Shown piece after piece: positions 39,258 through 49,507 of a stretch of 64,000 nt of DNA. Within the stretch, counting starts at the first letter, position 1. Each line of letters opens with the position of its first letter. The translations under genes and the position numbers were made by a program. The stretch covers positions 54,310-118,309 of the forward strand of contig CAKMKJ010000023.1 in the NCBI GenBank assembly GCA_927443345.1. The letters are read 5' to 3'. The notes below the pieces were generated by a model. The model was not told the DNA's origin, made no database searches, and worked only from the letters and a program-made list of their open reading frames with translations. This DNA is from an uncultured Anaerolineaceae bacterium (GTDB lineage Bacteria > Chloroflexota > Anaerolineae > Anaerolineales > Anaerolineaceae).

Positions 39258-40614
39258 ACTTCAAACAGGCATTCCAACGGCCAGCGTCTGCCCGGTTTGT
39301 CTCAAGCGCATCCCTGCCGCGCGTGTCTTTTACGCGGACGAGGTCTACCTTGAGAAGACTTGCCCTGAACACGGTTTATTTAAGACTGTCGTCTGGCGCG
39401 GATTGCCCGCCTATCCTTCCTGGATGCGAGAGAAGATTCCGAACCATCCCGCCCAACCTTTTCACCAGCCCGACACCGGATGCCCCTTCGACTGCGGATT
39501 ATGTTCCGCACACCGCCAGGAACCCTGCTGTGTGCTGCTTGAAGTCACACAGCGCTGCGATTTGGGCTGCCCGGTGTGCTTTGCCTCATCCGGCAATAAT
39601 CAAACGCTTGACCCGCATCTGGGTATCGTCGAACTTTGGTATCGCCGCATGCTCGAAGCCGGCGGACCCTATAACATTCAACTTTCAGGCGGAGAGCCCT
39701 GCCTGCGCGATGACCTGCCCGAAATCATCCGCATGGGTAAAGCACTTGGCTTTGATTATTTTCAGGTCAACACCAACGGTTTACGCCTTTCAGAAGACAT
39801 TGATTATTTGAAATCATTAAAAAAAGCTGGTCTAAACGTAGTCTACCTGCAATTTGACGGCACGGATGACACCATCTACCAAACCATCCGTGGACGGGCA
39901 ATCTTGCAGCAAAAGATCAAGGCCATCCAGAACTGCGCTGACCTGCACCTGGGCGTAATTCTGGTACCCACCATTGTGCCCGGGGTTAACGACCATGATC
40001 TGGGCGGCATCATCCGCTTCGCGTTGGCGTACCAGCCCGCAGTCAAGGGCATCCACTTTCAACCGGTCACTTACTTTGGGCGCTACCCCTTGACGCCGCG
40101 CAACGAAGATCGCATCACCATCCCCGAACTGCTGCGCGGATTTGAAGCTCAAACAGAGGGTCTGGTGCATATGACCGACTTCCATCCCAAGGGCAGCGAG
40201 AACTCGTACTGTTCTTTCTCCGCCAACTATATTATCCAGAAGGATGGATCTCTTAAGCCGATCCGAGAAACCTCCACGGATGAAACTTGCGGCTGCCACA
40301 AACCCGAAAGCGCTAAAGATGGAGTAAAACGCTCTCGCGCCTTTGTTGCCAAACACTGGACTTATCACGACACCCCCAAATCAATCTCAACCTCCAACCT
40401 TTCGCTCGGCGGCTGGGATGAACTCCTTGAACGCTCCAAAAGCCATCACTTCTCCATTTCCGGCATGGTTTTTCAGGATGCATGGAACCTCGACCTGGAA
40501 TTGCTTCAGGATTGCTGCATTGCCATCGCTGCACCAAAAGGAGACCTGGTGCCCTTTTGCGCCTATAACCTCACCAATACTGAAGGTCAGGCGCTTTACC
40601 GTCCCAAACCATGA
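39220..40614 (+). CDS. Radical SAM protein (TrsS/DVU_1554-like)
   Basis: About 464 residues. The N-terminal knuckle SVCPVCLKRIPA with CPEHG is followed by GCPFDCGLC, then the radical SAM cluster motif in EVTQRCDLGCPVCFASSG (C-x3-C-x2-C pattern) near residue 108 and the QLSGGEPCLRDDLPE SAM-binding motif. A C-terminal part with NSYCSF, CGCHK and QDCCIAIAA adds conserved cysteines. It belongs to the COG1964-type group, which includes enzymes acting on lipids. Selenocysteine occurs in some relatives; here the frame is free of TGA and has cysteines. ATG 39220, inside the upstream gene with GGTGGA before it, gives the natural family start. Confidence 0.85.
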   Translation: MALISTALATKNKLQTGIPTASVCPVCLKRIPAARVFYADEVYLEKTCPEHGLFKTVVWRGLPAYPSWMREKIPNHPAQPFHQPDTGCPFDCGLCSAHRQEPCCVLLEVTQRCDLGCPVCFASSGNNQTLDPHLGIVELWYRRMLEAGGPYNIQLSGGEPCLRDDLPEIIRMGKALGFDYFQVNTNGLRLSEDIDYLKSLKKAGLNVVYLQFDGTDDTIYQTIRGRAILQQKIKAIQNCADLHLGVILVPTIVPGVNDHDLGGIIRFALAYQPAVKGIHFQPVTYFGRYPLTPRNEDRITIPELLRGFEAQTEGLVHMTDFHPKGSENSYCSFSANYIIQKDGSLKPIRETSTDETCGCHKPESAKDGVKRSRAFVAKHWTYHDTPKSISTSNLSLGGWDELLERSKSHHFSISGMVFQDAWNLDLELLQDCCIAIAAPKGDLVPFCAYNLTNTEGQALYRPKP

Positions 40615-41921
40615 AAATAACACCGCTGCATGACTGGATCAAACATCGACTAGGCTGCACAGAAACGCATTTCAACCGCAGCGCTATTGAACGCTATCAA
40701 TTGGAACGCTTGAATTGGGTCATTAGTTACACTAAACAACGCAGCCGTTTTTACCGAGAATTATTAGTCGAAACTCCTGACGCCATTTCTTCAATCACAG
40801 GATTGGCGGCTTTTCCATTCACCACAGCGGATGACCTGCGTGCCGACCCGAACCGATTCGTTTGTGTGCCGCAAGACGATGTGCAGCGCATTGTCACCCT
40901 GCCAACCTCCGGCACCACAGGCGACTCGAAACGCGTTTTCTTCGGCGCCGCTGACCAGGAATTGACTGTGGATTTTTTCAAGGTCGGTATGTCCACGCTA
41001 ACTGAGGCTGGTGACCGGGTGCTTATCTTGCTGCCTAGTATACGCCCCGGCACTGTGGGAGACTTGCTCAAAATTGGCCTTGAAAGGCTGGGTTGTACTG
41101 CTGTCATCTATGGACCAGTGGATGATGAAGAGAAAGTGCTTAAAACCATCCTTGCGGAGAACGCCAACGTACTGGTAGGCGCTCCGGTTCATCTTCATCG
41201 GCTGGCCCGCTGGGATGAAGCTTTTCATATTCTGCCAAAAGGTCAAATTCGCACTATATTGTCTTCAACCGACGCCCTGGCAAATACCATCCGCGCGAAT
41301 CTTCAGTCCCTCTGGGGGTGTGAGGTTTTTGACCATTGGGGCATGACTGAGACTGGTCTTGGCGGCGGTGTGGAATGTGAAGCGCACTCGGGATTTCACC
41401 TGCGTAGCGCAGATCTTTTTATCGAGATCATCAACCCTGAAACCGGCGAGCTGCTGCTTGAAGGTGAAACCGGTGAGGTGGTCGTCACCACACTCACCCG
41501 CAATGCCATGCCGCTGATCCGATACCGAACCGGTGACCTCAGCCGTTTGATCCCCGGTGAGTGCTCATGTGGCTCGTTCATTCCGCGGCTGGATCGCATC
41601 CCAAATCGGGTGTGTGCCGGCATCCGTTTGGAATCAGGTTTTTTGACTCAATTGATGTTGGATGAAGTCTTGTTTCAAAAAATGGAAATTTTTGATTTTT
41701 CAGCAAATTACGAAAAACGGGCCTTATTCATAACTTGTCATATGTTAGGTGAGAAATGGAGCCAGGTTAAAGAGTCGATTCATTATGACATTGGCCAAAA
41801 TCCAGCTTTGCAAAATGAAATCGAAAATGGAAATTTGAAAATAAATATTTCCCTCGTGGACAAACCAAATCAAGGAAATCCTATACAGATGTATAAAAGA
41901 AAGATCACGAATTCAGGGTAA
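40611..41921 (+). CDS. AMP-dependent acyl-CoA/aryl-CoA ligase (DVU_1553-like)
   Basis: A 436-residue adenylate-forming enzyme like phenylacetate-CoA ligase. The phosphate loop is TLPTSGTTGDSKRVF near residue 99, the aromatic motif is FDHWGMTETGLGGG near residue 242, and YRTGDLSRLIPGECSCG near residue 305 carries the ribose-binding aspartate. Its ATG overlaps the stop of the radical SAM gene in ATGA. It would activate a carboxylate, possibly one formed by the aldehyde oxidoreductase at the head of the cluster, but the substrate cannot be read from sequence. It abuts the convergent ABC-F gene with no terminator seen between. Confidence 0.85.
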   Translation: MKITPLHDWIKHRLGCTETHFNRSAIERYQLERLNWVISYTKQRSRFYRELLVETPDAISSITGLAAFPFTTADDLRADPNRFVCVPQDDVQRIVTLPTSGTTGDSKRVFFGAADQELTVDFFKVGMSTLTEAGDRVLILLPSIRPGTVGDLLKIGLERLGCTAVIYGPVDDEEKVLKTILAENANVLVGAPVHLHRLARWDEAFHILPKGQIRTILSSTDALANTIRANLQSLWGCEVFDHWGMTETGLGGGVECEAHSGFHLRSADLFIEIINPETGELLLEGETGEVVVTTLTRNAMPLIRYRTGDLSRLIPGECSCGSFIPRLDRIPNRVCAGIRLESGFLTQLMLDEVLFQKMEIFDFSANYEKRALFITCHMLGEKWSQVKESIHYDIGQNPALQNEIENGNLKINISLVDKPNQGNPIQMYKRKITNSG

Positions 41922-43745
41922 CTATCCGTTATCCAGTTCTTCCCAACGTTGGTAAGCTTGCACCAATTCTTCTTCAATTTCCTTCAATCGGGCTGCCGTT
42001 TTTGCAATTTCGTCCGCATCCCCCTGATAGAACGAGGCATCTGCCATACGCTTTCCGATAAAAGCCTGCTCTTCTTCCAACGCTTCAATGCGCGTTGGTA
42101 ACTCGGCCAGCTCTTGCTGCTGCGCTTCGAATGCTTTCTGTTCTTTGTAGGTCAATTTACGGTTCCGATCCGCATTAACTTCCGTTTTTGTATCAATTGC
42201 AGTGGTCTTAACCGATTTCACTGCCGCGGAGGGTTTCAGCGCGGCCAGGCTTTGCCTGACCCAATCATCGTAGCCGCCCACATATTCCACAGCGTTGCCC
42301 TCGCCATCGAGGGAAATGGTGCTGGTGACCAGGTTGTTTAAGAACTCGCGGTCGTGGCTGACCAGCAGCAGCGTGCCAGAGTAATCGAGCAGCAAATCTT
42401 CAAGAATTTCGAGCGTGTCGATATCCAGGTCGTTGGTGGGTTCATCCATGATCAACAAGTTGGTGGATTTTGCAAACAGCCTTGCCAACAGCAGACGGTT
42501 GCGCTCTCCGCCTGATAATGCAGTAATTGGCGCTTGTACTCGTTCTTTGGTGAACAAAAAGTCCTCAAGATAGCCCATCAGGTTGCGGCTTCTGCCGTTG
42601 ATCGTGATGGTGTCGCGTCCCTGGCCGACATTATCCAGCACCGATTTGGATTCATCGAGCTGCGACCGCAGTTGATCAAAATAAGCCACTTCAAGGTTGG
42701 TTCCCAGTTCAACAATACCATTATTGGGGGTGAGTTCCCCCATCAGCAGACGCATCAGGGTGGTCTTGCCCGAGCCGTTCGGCCCGATGATGCCCACCTT
42801 ATCGCCGCGTTGGATGATGGTGGAAAAATTCCTGATGATCGGCTTATCGTCGTAGGCGTAATTCAGATTCTCTGCTTCGATCACCAGACGGCCTGAACGC
42901 TTAACCTCCTGAAGCTGGATTTTGGCTTTGCCGGCGCCCTCACGCCTTTCGCTGCGCAGTTCGCGCAGGCGTTTCAGTGCCCTGACCCTGCCTTCGTTGC
43001 GTGTGCGCCGTGCTTCAATGCCGCGCCGAATCCAGGCTTCTTCCTGGGCCAGTTTCTTGTCAAAGAGCACGTTATGCTCGGCTTCATTCTCGAGCATGGC
43101 ATCTTTGCGTTTCACAAAAGTGCTGTAATCGCAGTTCCAATCGAACAGCCGTCCGCGGTCCAGTTCGACAATGCGGTGGGCGATACGCTGCAAGAATTGC
43201 CGGTCATGGGTCACGAAGAAGAGCGTGCCACCCCAACGTGCGAGAAAATCTTCAAGCCAGGCAATTGAATCGATATCCAGATGGTTGGTGGGTTCGTCAA
43301 GCAATAACAAATCAGGATTGTTGACCAAACCGCGCGCCAGCAGCACGCGGCGTTTCAAACCGGCAGAAAGTGTGTCAAAACTGGCGTTTGCTTCCAAGCC
43401 CATGCGTGAGATCACCTGGTCCACTTGAAGCTGTCGCTGCCAATGTTCATCCGTACTTTTTTCTTTAGTGTCGAATCCAGACGTGACAATCGCATGCACA
43501 ATGCCGCTCATTCCCAGCGGAACTTCCTGCGGCATGTACGCGGTGCGCACATTCTGTTGCCGCGCCACTTCCCCTGATTTCGGCAGAATGTCCCCATTAA
43601 TCAGCTTCATTAGTGTGGATTTGCCCATGCCATTGCGACCCAGCAGACCGATCCATTCGCCGGATTCAATCTGCAAGTTGACTTCTTCGAGCAGCAGGGG
43701 GCCACCGAATCCCAGGCTGACATTTTGTAAACTGATTAACGCCAT
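41922..43745 (-). CDS. ABC-F ATPase (Uup-like)
   Basis: A 607-residue soluble protein with two ATPase domains and no membrane segments: first Walker A GLLGRNGMGKST, LSAGLKRR, LLLDEPTNHLD; second GIIGPNGSGKTT, LSGGERNR, LIMDEPTNDLD. The linker at about residues 235-285 is long and charged, and the C terminus from about 520 is a coiled coil typical of Uup. ABC-F proteins act on the ribosome or on DNA structure rather than in transport. It is a single-gene unit with a promoter presumably in the 43746-43830 stretch, which I could not define. Confidence 0.88.
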   Translation of the reverse strand: MALISLQNVSLGFGGPLLLEEVNLQIESGEWIGLLGRNGMGKSTLMKLINGDILPKSGEVARQQNVRTAYMPQEVPLGMSGIVHAIVTSGFDTKEKSTDEHWQRQLQVDQVISRMGLEANASFDTLSAGLKRRVLLARGLVNNPDLLLLDEPTNHLDIDSIAWLEDFLARWGGTLFFVTHDRQFLQRIAHRIVELDRGRLFDWNCDYSTFVKRKDAMLENEAEHNVLFDKKLAQEEAWIRRGIEARRTRNEGRVRALKRLRELRSERREGAGKAKIQLQEVKRSGRLVIEAENLNYAYDDKPIIRNFSTIIQRGDKVGIIGPNGSGKTTLMRLLMGELTPNNGIVELGTNLEVAYFDQLRSQLDESKSVLDNVGQGRDTITINGRSRNLMGYLEDFLFTKERVQAPITALSGGERNRLLLARLFAKSTNLLIMDEPTNDLDIDTLEILEDLLLDYSGTLLLVSHDREFLNNLVTSTISLDGEGNAVEYVGGYDDWVRQSLAALKPSAAVKSVKTTAIDTKTEVNADRNRKLTYKEQKAFEAQQQELAELPTRIEALEEEQAFIGKRMADASFYQGDADEIAKTAARLKEIEEELVQAYQRWEELDNG

Positions 43746-43828
43746 AACTTCAAATCCTCAAAAACAATAATGACACCAGAAGAATGGATTATATCCTCTT
43801 CAGTTCAGAATGAGAAAGCACCTATATC

Positions 43829-43867
43829 AAAAAACGGGACTCTTCAAAAGCAAGACTCCCGTTTTTT
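43829..43867. terminator. Bidirectional rho-independent terminator
   Basis: Arms 43829-43844 and 43852-43867 pair with one mismatch; A-run and T-run flank the stem, so it can act both ways. It lies downstream of metY on the minus strand. Confidence 0.75.
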
Positions 43868-43965
43868 AGGGTCTATTAGTCCCTTTCTTGATCTTGGTTC
43901 CGAATTCCTTTTCTGAATTCGGAACCTTGCCCTCAGGGGTGCAGTGTTGGAATGACTTATGCTTC

Positions 43966-45291
<1,326 letters not shown>

Positions 45292-45362
45292 TTATTTTAT
45301 TAAGATCCTGAAAACGGCATGAATGACGCTTCGCATGTCTGATTTATCCATTTTTCTCCTTT

Positions 45363-46301
45363 TCACAACCCATTCGATGAAAACTGTTTGAATTGCGACA
45401 AATCGTAAGGTGTTTCCTGATAGACGTAATAGTTGATCCAGTTGGCAAACAGCAGATGTGAATGACCGCGCCAGCGTACAACCGGCGCCTTGCTGGGATC
45501 ATCATCGGCGAAATAATTCACCGGGATCGCGATGGGCAGGCCTGCCTTGACATCGCGGTCGTACTCAGCTTTCAAAGTGAATGGATCGTATTCAGAGTGA
45601 CCAGTAATAAAAACCTGCCGGCTTTCTGGATGCGCCACGATGTAAACCCCTGCTTCATCAGATTCCGCAATTACTTGCAACCCGGGAACCTTTTCAACAT
45701 CTGTGCGGCGGATTTCGGTGTGGCGTGAATGAGGAGCGTAAAAAACGTCATCAAATCCGCGCAGCAGCTTGACATTCTTCTCGACCACGTGATGCTTAAA
45801 AACACCAAATTGCTTGGCCCCAAGCGGATGTTTCGGAACGCCAAATTGATGATAAAGACCGGCTTGCGCCCCCCAGCAGATATACAAACGGGCAAACACA
45901 TGCGTTACTGCCCAGTCCATAATGCCCGCTAATTCTTGCCAGTAATCCACTTCTTCAAAAGGCAGTTGCTCCACCGGAGCGCCGGTGATGATCATGCCGT
46001 CAAACAACTGGTCGCTAACCTGGTCAAAGGTCTGGTAAAAGTTGAGCAGATGTTCTTCAGGCGTGTTCTTGCTTTGATGAGTTCCGGTGCGCAGCAAGGT
46101 AACTTCCACCTGCAAAGGCGTGTTGCCCAGCAGCCGTAATAATTGTGTTTCGGTGGTGATTTTGGTGGGCATCAGGTTGAGCAGCGCTATCTTCAGCGGA
46201 CGAATATCCTGGTGAGAGGCGCGGCCTTCATTCATTACAAAAATATTCTCGTTTTGCAGCGTCTCGTAAGCGGGTAATTGATCAGGTATTTTGATTGGCA
46301 T
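45363..46301 (-). CDS. metA: Homoserine O-acetyltransferase (MetA type)
   Basis: Acylates homoserine, the first step to methionine. The 312-residue protein has the MetA core: [20 protein letters not shown], the nucleophile cysteine in ICWGAQAG near residue 142, [10 protein letters not shown] and the histidine in FITGHSEYD. In [16 protein letters not shown] the residue aligned to position 111 of the E. coli enzyme is glutamate, the known mark of acetyl-CoA rather than succinyl-CoA use. That agrees with metY downstream. Expression is controlled by a long leader containing a SAM-I riboswitch. Confidence 0.94.
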   Translation of the reverse strand: MPIKIPDQLPAYETLQNENIFVMNEGRASHQDIRPLKIALLNLMPTKITTETQLLRLLGNTPLQVEVTLLRTGTHQSKNTPEEHLLNFYQTFDQVSDQLFDGMIITGAPVEQLPFEEVDYWQELAGIMDWAVTHVFARLYICWGAQAGLYHQFGVPKHPLGAKQFGVFKHHVVEKNVKLLRGFDDVFYAPHSRHTEIRRTDVEKVPGLQVIAESDEAGVYIVAHPESRQVFITGHSEYDPFTLKAEYDRDVKAGLPIAIPVNYFADDDPSKAPVVRWRGHSHLLFANWINYYVYQETPYDLSQFKQFSSNGL

Positions 46302-46320
46302 TTTGGTTTCCTTTAAGTTT

Positions 46321-46359
46321 AATAAAAACGACCTCTTCTAACGAGATAAGAAGAGGTCG
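46321..46359 (-). terminator. Expression-platform terminator of the SAM-I riboswitch
   Basis: On the minus strand, arms CGACCTCTTCT (46349-46359) and AGAAGAGGTCG (46329-46339) form a perfect 11-base stem followed by TTTTTATT. It ends 20 bases before the metA start and would form when SAM is bound. Confidence 0.85.
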
Positions 46360-46379
46360 TAGTTCAAAAACTTGATCTC

Positions 46380-46481
46380 CTCTCATCTTCCAGAACATTT
46401 CTGCCGGAAGTGGCACCTTGTTCATTTGAACAGGTTGTCGAGGCTTCACAGGGCCGGTCCCTCTGCCTCTCTGGATAAGAG
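46380..46481 (-). ncRNA. SAM-I (S-box) riboswitch aptamer
   Basis: Read on the minus strand, the conserved S-box elements appear in order: P1 5' strand CTCTTATC (46474-46481), AGAGGCAGAGGGACCGGCCC, TGAAGCCTCGACAACC, AAGGTGCCACTTCC, and P1 3' strand GATGAGAG (46380-46387). A terminator follows at 46321-46359. SAM binding should stop transcription into metA and metY. All core segments match what I recall for the class, so confidence is high. Confidence 0.95.
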
Positions 46482-46506
46482 CGATTCACTATTCAATTTT
46501 CAAAAC

Positions 46507-46537
46507 AAAAAAAAGCCCGGGAGCATTTTCCCGGACT
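46507..46537 (-). terminator. Upstream terminator in the met leader
   Basis: On the minus strand AGTCCGGGA (46529-46537) pairs with TCCCGGGCT (46514-46522), then a run of eight T follows (46507-46514). It lies between the leader peptide and the SAM-I aptamer, so it can stop transcription before the riboswitch is made. Confidence 0.85.
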
Positions 46538-46553
46538 TTCATTTTCTTGGGTC

Positions 46554-46640
46554 AGCTCCTTTTATTACTTGCTGGGAGCTTTACACTTTTTTTATCAGAC
46601 CGCCTGGAAACAGGCATGCCATAGAGTGTGTTAAAGCTCC
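46554..46640 (-). promoter_or_regulatory. Alternative-pairing region of the met leader attenuator
   Basis: On the minus strand GGAGCTTTAACAC (46628-46640), which covers the last codons of the leader peptide, pairs with GTGTAAAGCTCC (46575-46586). A further GGAGCT (46554-46559) can pair instead with AGCTCC of the second element, and weakly with GCTCC (46520-46524) in the terminator arm. This is the layout of a ribosome-controlled attenuator. Pairings were found by eye; energies not computed. Confidence 0.55.
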
Positions 46641-46672
46641 TCGCTTCGGCACATCATGCACATGACCATCAT
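46631..46672 (-). CDS. Met/Cys-rich leader peptide of the met operon
   Basis: A 13-codon frame reads MMVMCMMCRSEEL and stops. Five of the first seven residues are methionine, and two of the first eight are cysteine. A GGAAG ribosome site lies eight bases before the first ATG. The frame is about 45 bases after a good promoter and its stop codon sits inside a stem that precedes a terminator. This matches an amino-acid attenuation leader that senses charged tRNA-Met and perhaps tRNA-Cys. No homologue is known to me. Confidence 0.7.
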   Translation of the reverse strand: MMVMCMMCRSEEL

Positions 46673-46724
46673 TCTAGTTACTTCCAATCGATTCAACATA
46701 TAAATTTCACCTTATTAGTTGAGA

Positions 46725-46753
46725 ATATTACAACTTTGATAGACCAAAGTCAA
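46725..46753 (-). promoter_or_regulatory. Promoter of the metA-metY leader
   Basis: On the minus strand TTGACT (46748-46753) and TAATAT (46725-46730) are exactly 17 bases apart. Transcription from about 46718 would make a leader of roughly 415 bases covering the leader peptide, first terminator, SAM-I aptamer and second terminator. Confidence 0.7.
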
Positions 46754-46964
46754 GACCTTTGAAGATATTTTAAGGTTATTAATTAATTCTTTAGAAAACT
46801 TGATAATTTTTCAAATACACTGATGTATAATTATTTCATTAATCCGCTGGGTCTTCGTATCACTCAAACGGTTAAACCCAAAAACAAAGATTAATTAAAT
46901 AGTATTGAGATAAACATCGCTCCCCAAAAGAGTTTACAATACTGGAGCGTGTGGAGGCATATTA

Positions 46965-48410
46965 GTGAAAACACAGACCACAAACATTCAAAAAAATACT
47001 TTAGTGATGAAATTCGGCGGCACTAGCGTTGGCACACCTGATGCCATGCGCCAGGTTGTGTCCATCGTCAAAAACGAAAAAGCGCAGTGGAAAAACGTGG
47101 TCGTGATCACTTCTGCCTTAAGCGGTGTCACTGATACGCTCCTCAAAATGGCTTCCTCTGAAACCATATCCAACCCCAAAGCGCTGGAAAAGTTCGCTCT
47201 CGAATTAGTCCAAAAACACGATGAAATCGCCAACGCCTTGATCCACGAACCCGTCCTTTTTCAACAAACCATTCAGGCGATCAATGAAGTAATCAGCCAA
47301 GTGGTTAACCTTTGTAAAGCCATCGCCGTGTTGGGTGAATCCACTCCGCGCGTGATGGATACGATCGCCTCGGCAGGTGAACGCATGTGCATCCACCTGC
47401 TGGCAGCCGCGATTCAATCTGCCGGCGTGCCTGCCACGGCCATCGAAGCCACCCGCCTGATCGTCACGGACGAGCATTTCGGCGACGCGCATCCCGATTT
47501 CGCGCATACCAAGAAGAATACCTGCAAGGTGCTCAACCCGATCCTCGAAGCTGGAAAGGTGCCGGTGATCACCGGTTTTATGGCGGCCAGTGAATCGGGC
47601 ACCATCACCACCCTCGGACGCGGCGGCAGCGACTACTCAGCCGCCATCATCGGCGCGGCTTTGCCCGCTGACGACGTGTGGATTTACACCGACGTTAACG
47701 GCGTGATGACTGCTGATCCCCGCCTGGTGCCAGATGCTGCCACGGTGCCCGTGTGTTCCTTCCGCGAGATCGCCGAACTGGCTTATTACGGAGCCACAGT
47801 ACTGCATCCCAAAACCATCAGACCAGTGATCGAAGCCGGCATCGGCTTGCGCGTGTGTAATACCTTCCAACCCGAACACCCCGGCACACGCCTTGTGGCT
47901 GAGCTAAATGCTCAACACGACGTGATCAAAGCCATCACCACCGTGCGCGGACTCAAACTGATCACGCTTGAAGGACGCGGTATGTTGGGCGTTCCGGGTG
48001 TGGCTGCCAAAACCTTTGAAACCGTCGCCAAATTGGGCACGAGCGTGCCCCTGATCACACAGGCATCCTCCGAACAGAGCATCTGTTTCGCTGTTCCAAG
48101 CGAAAAAGCCGACCAGGTCATCTCCATGCTTTCAAAGTCATTCGCTCGTGAAATTGAAAGCCGAGACATCGATCGTGTATGGTCTACCGATGAAGTTGGC
48201 ATCGTCACCGTTGTCGGTGAGGGTATGCGCTCCACACCAGGGGTCGCCGGTCGTGTCTGCACTGCTCTTGGTGACAATAAAGTCAACATCGTCGCCATCG
48301 CTCAGGGCTCCTCCGAAGTAGCGATCTCTGTGATGGTCAACACCGCGGACCTGCAACACGCACTCAAGGTGTTGCACAAATTAATCAATCATTCTGATGC
48401 CGCCGCTTAG
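46965..48410 (+). CDS. lysC: Aspartate kinase
   Basis: Phosphorylates aspartate, the entry to lysine, threonine and methionine synthesis. The 481-residue protein has MKFGGTSVGT near residue 14, the ESTPRVMDTIASAGERM region, the substrate loop GRGGSDYSAA near residue 222 and IYTDVNGVMTADPRLV. Two C-terminal ACT domains (from about residues 320 and 400) suggest feedback control by threonine or lysine. GTG 46965 is supported by GGAGG at 46953-46957. It heads a four-gene operon and is divergent from the methionine leader. TATAAT at 46826-46831 is a possible -10, without a clear -35. Confidence 0.94.
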   Translation: MKTQTTNIQKNTLVMKFGGTSVGTPDAMRQVVSIVKNEKAQWKNVVVITSALSGVTDTLLKMASSETISNPKALEKFALELVQKHDEIANALIHEPVLFQQTIQAINEVISQVVNLCKAIAVLGESTPRVMDTIASAGERMCIHLLAAAIQSAGVPATAIEATRLIVTDEHFGDAHPDFAHTKKNTCKVLNPILEAGKVPVITGFMAASESGTITTLGRGGSDYSAAIIGAALPADDVWIYTDVNGVMTADPRLVPDAATVPVCSFREIAELAYYGATVLHPKTIRPVIEAGIGLRVCNTFQPEHPGTRLVAELNAQHDVIKAITTVRGLKLITLEGRGMLGVPGVAAKTFETVAKLGTSVPLITQASSEQSICFAVPSEKADQVISMLSKSFAREIESRDIDRVWSTDEVGIVTVVGEGMRSTPGVAGRVCTALGDNKVNIVAIAQGSSEVAISVMVNTADLQHALKVLHKLINHSDAAA

Positions 48411-48439
48411 TCAGCTCATCAGCGAAACAGAGGATAATT

Positions 48440-49495
48440 ATGTCTGATCGAATTCCAGTCGCCGTACTGGCTGCCACGGGCAGCGTCGGCCAGCGTTTCA
48501 TCCAGTTGCTGGATGGACACCCCATGTTTGAGGTGGTGGCACTCACCGCTTCTGATCGCAGCGTCGGTTTGCCCTTCTCACAAGCCTGCCATTGGATCAT
48601 CTCAAATGATATGCCTGAGTGGGCGCGCAACATGATTGTCAAACCCACTGACCCTGGTTCCGCAGCAGAGCCGCTAGTTTTTTCTGCCCTGCCCGCGGAT
48701 GCCGCCAAAGACGTTGAACCCGCCTTTGCGCGCGCCGGCAGCATGGTTTGTTCCAACGCCTCCACTTATCGCATGGAGCCGGATGTCTCCATTCTCTTTC
48801 CTGAGGTCAACCCAGAGCAAGCGCACATCATCCCCATACAGCGCCGGCTGCGCGGATGGTCTGGCGGTATTGTCACCAACTCCAACTGTACCAGCACCGG
48901 CCTGACCGTGGCCTTGAAACCCCTTTACGACGCCTTTGGCATCAATAAAGTGTTTGCTGTCTCCATGCAGGCACTCTCCGGCGCCGGTTACCCGGGTGTT
49001 CCCTCTCTCGATATCATTGATAATATCGTTCCTTACATCAAGGGTGAAGAAGAAAAAGTCGAGATTGAACCGCGCAAGATGCTCGGTCGTGTAGAAGGCG
49101 ATGCAATCGTCAATGCAGATTTCGCCGTTTCAGCACACACCAATCGTGTTTCCGTGGTGGATGGACACACAGTAGTCTTTTCGGTTGAACTGGGCCAAAA
49201 AGCCAGCCTCGAACAAGTCATGGATGCCCTGCGCTCTTACCAGGCGCCCGAAATCAGCCGCGACTTGCCGTCAGCCCCTAAACCTGTGATCGTATTACGT
49301 GACGAACCCGATCGCCCTCAGCCTCGCCTGGATCGTATGACCGGAAAAGGCATGTCCACCGTGATCGGCCGCGTACGCCCCGACTCCATTTACGACTACA
49401 AAATGGTAACCTTATCCCACAATACCATCCGCGGTGCAGCCGGCGGCTCGGTCTATAACGCCGAACTGCTGGTCAAACTCGGTTATGTGAAGTAA
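48440..49495 (+). CDS. asd: Aspartate-semialdehyde dehydrogenase (archaeal/fungal type)
   Basis: Reduces aspartyl phosphate with NADPH to the semialdehyde. The 351-residue protein has the nucleotide loop VLAATGSVGQRFIQLL and the catalytic cysteine in NSNCTSTG near residue 151. QALSGAGYPGVPSLDIIDNIVPYIKGEEEK is characteristic of the archaeal/fungal branch rather than the usual bacterial one. It follows lysC by 29 bases and precedes thrC by 12 bases. The missing step of the local pathway, homoserine dehydrogenase, must be elsewhere. Confidence 0.94.
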   Translation: MSDRIPVAVLAATGSVGQRFIQLLDGHPMFEVVALTASDRSVGLPFSQACHWIISNDMPEWARNMIVKPTDPGSAAEPLVFSALPADAAKDVEPAFARAGSMVCSNASTYRMEPDVSILFPEVNPEQAHIIPIQRRLRGWSGGIVTNSNCTSTGLTVALKPLYDAFGINKVFAVSMQALSGAGYPGVPSLDIIDNIVPYIKGEEEKVEIEPRKMLGRVEGDAIVNADFAVSAHTNRVSVVDGHTVVFSVELGQKASLEQVMDALRSYQAPEISRDLPSAPKPVIVLRDEPDRPQPRLDRMTGKGMSTVIGRVRPDSIYDYKMVTLSHNTIRGAAGGSVYNAELLVKLGYVK

Positions 49496-49507
49496 CAGAG
49501 GATTGCA

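Noticed and set aside
39220..40614. Possible selenocysteine codon in the radical SAM gene, as in some relatives
   Set aside because: The frame has no internal TGA and cysteines occupy the conserved positions, so this copy looks like a cysteine form.
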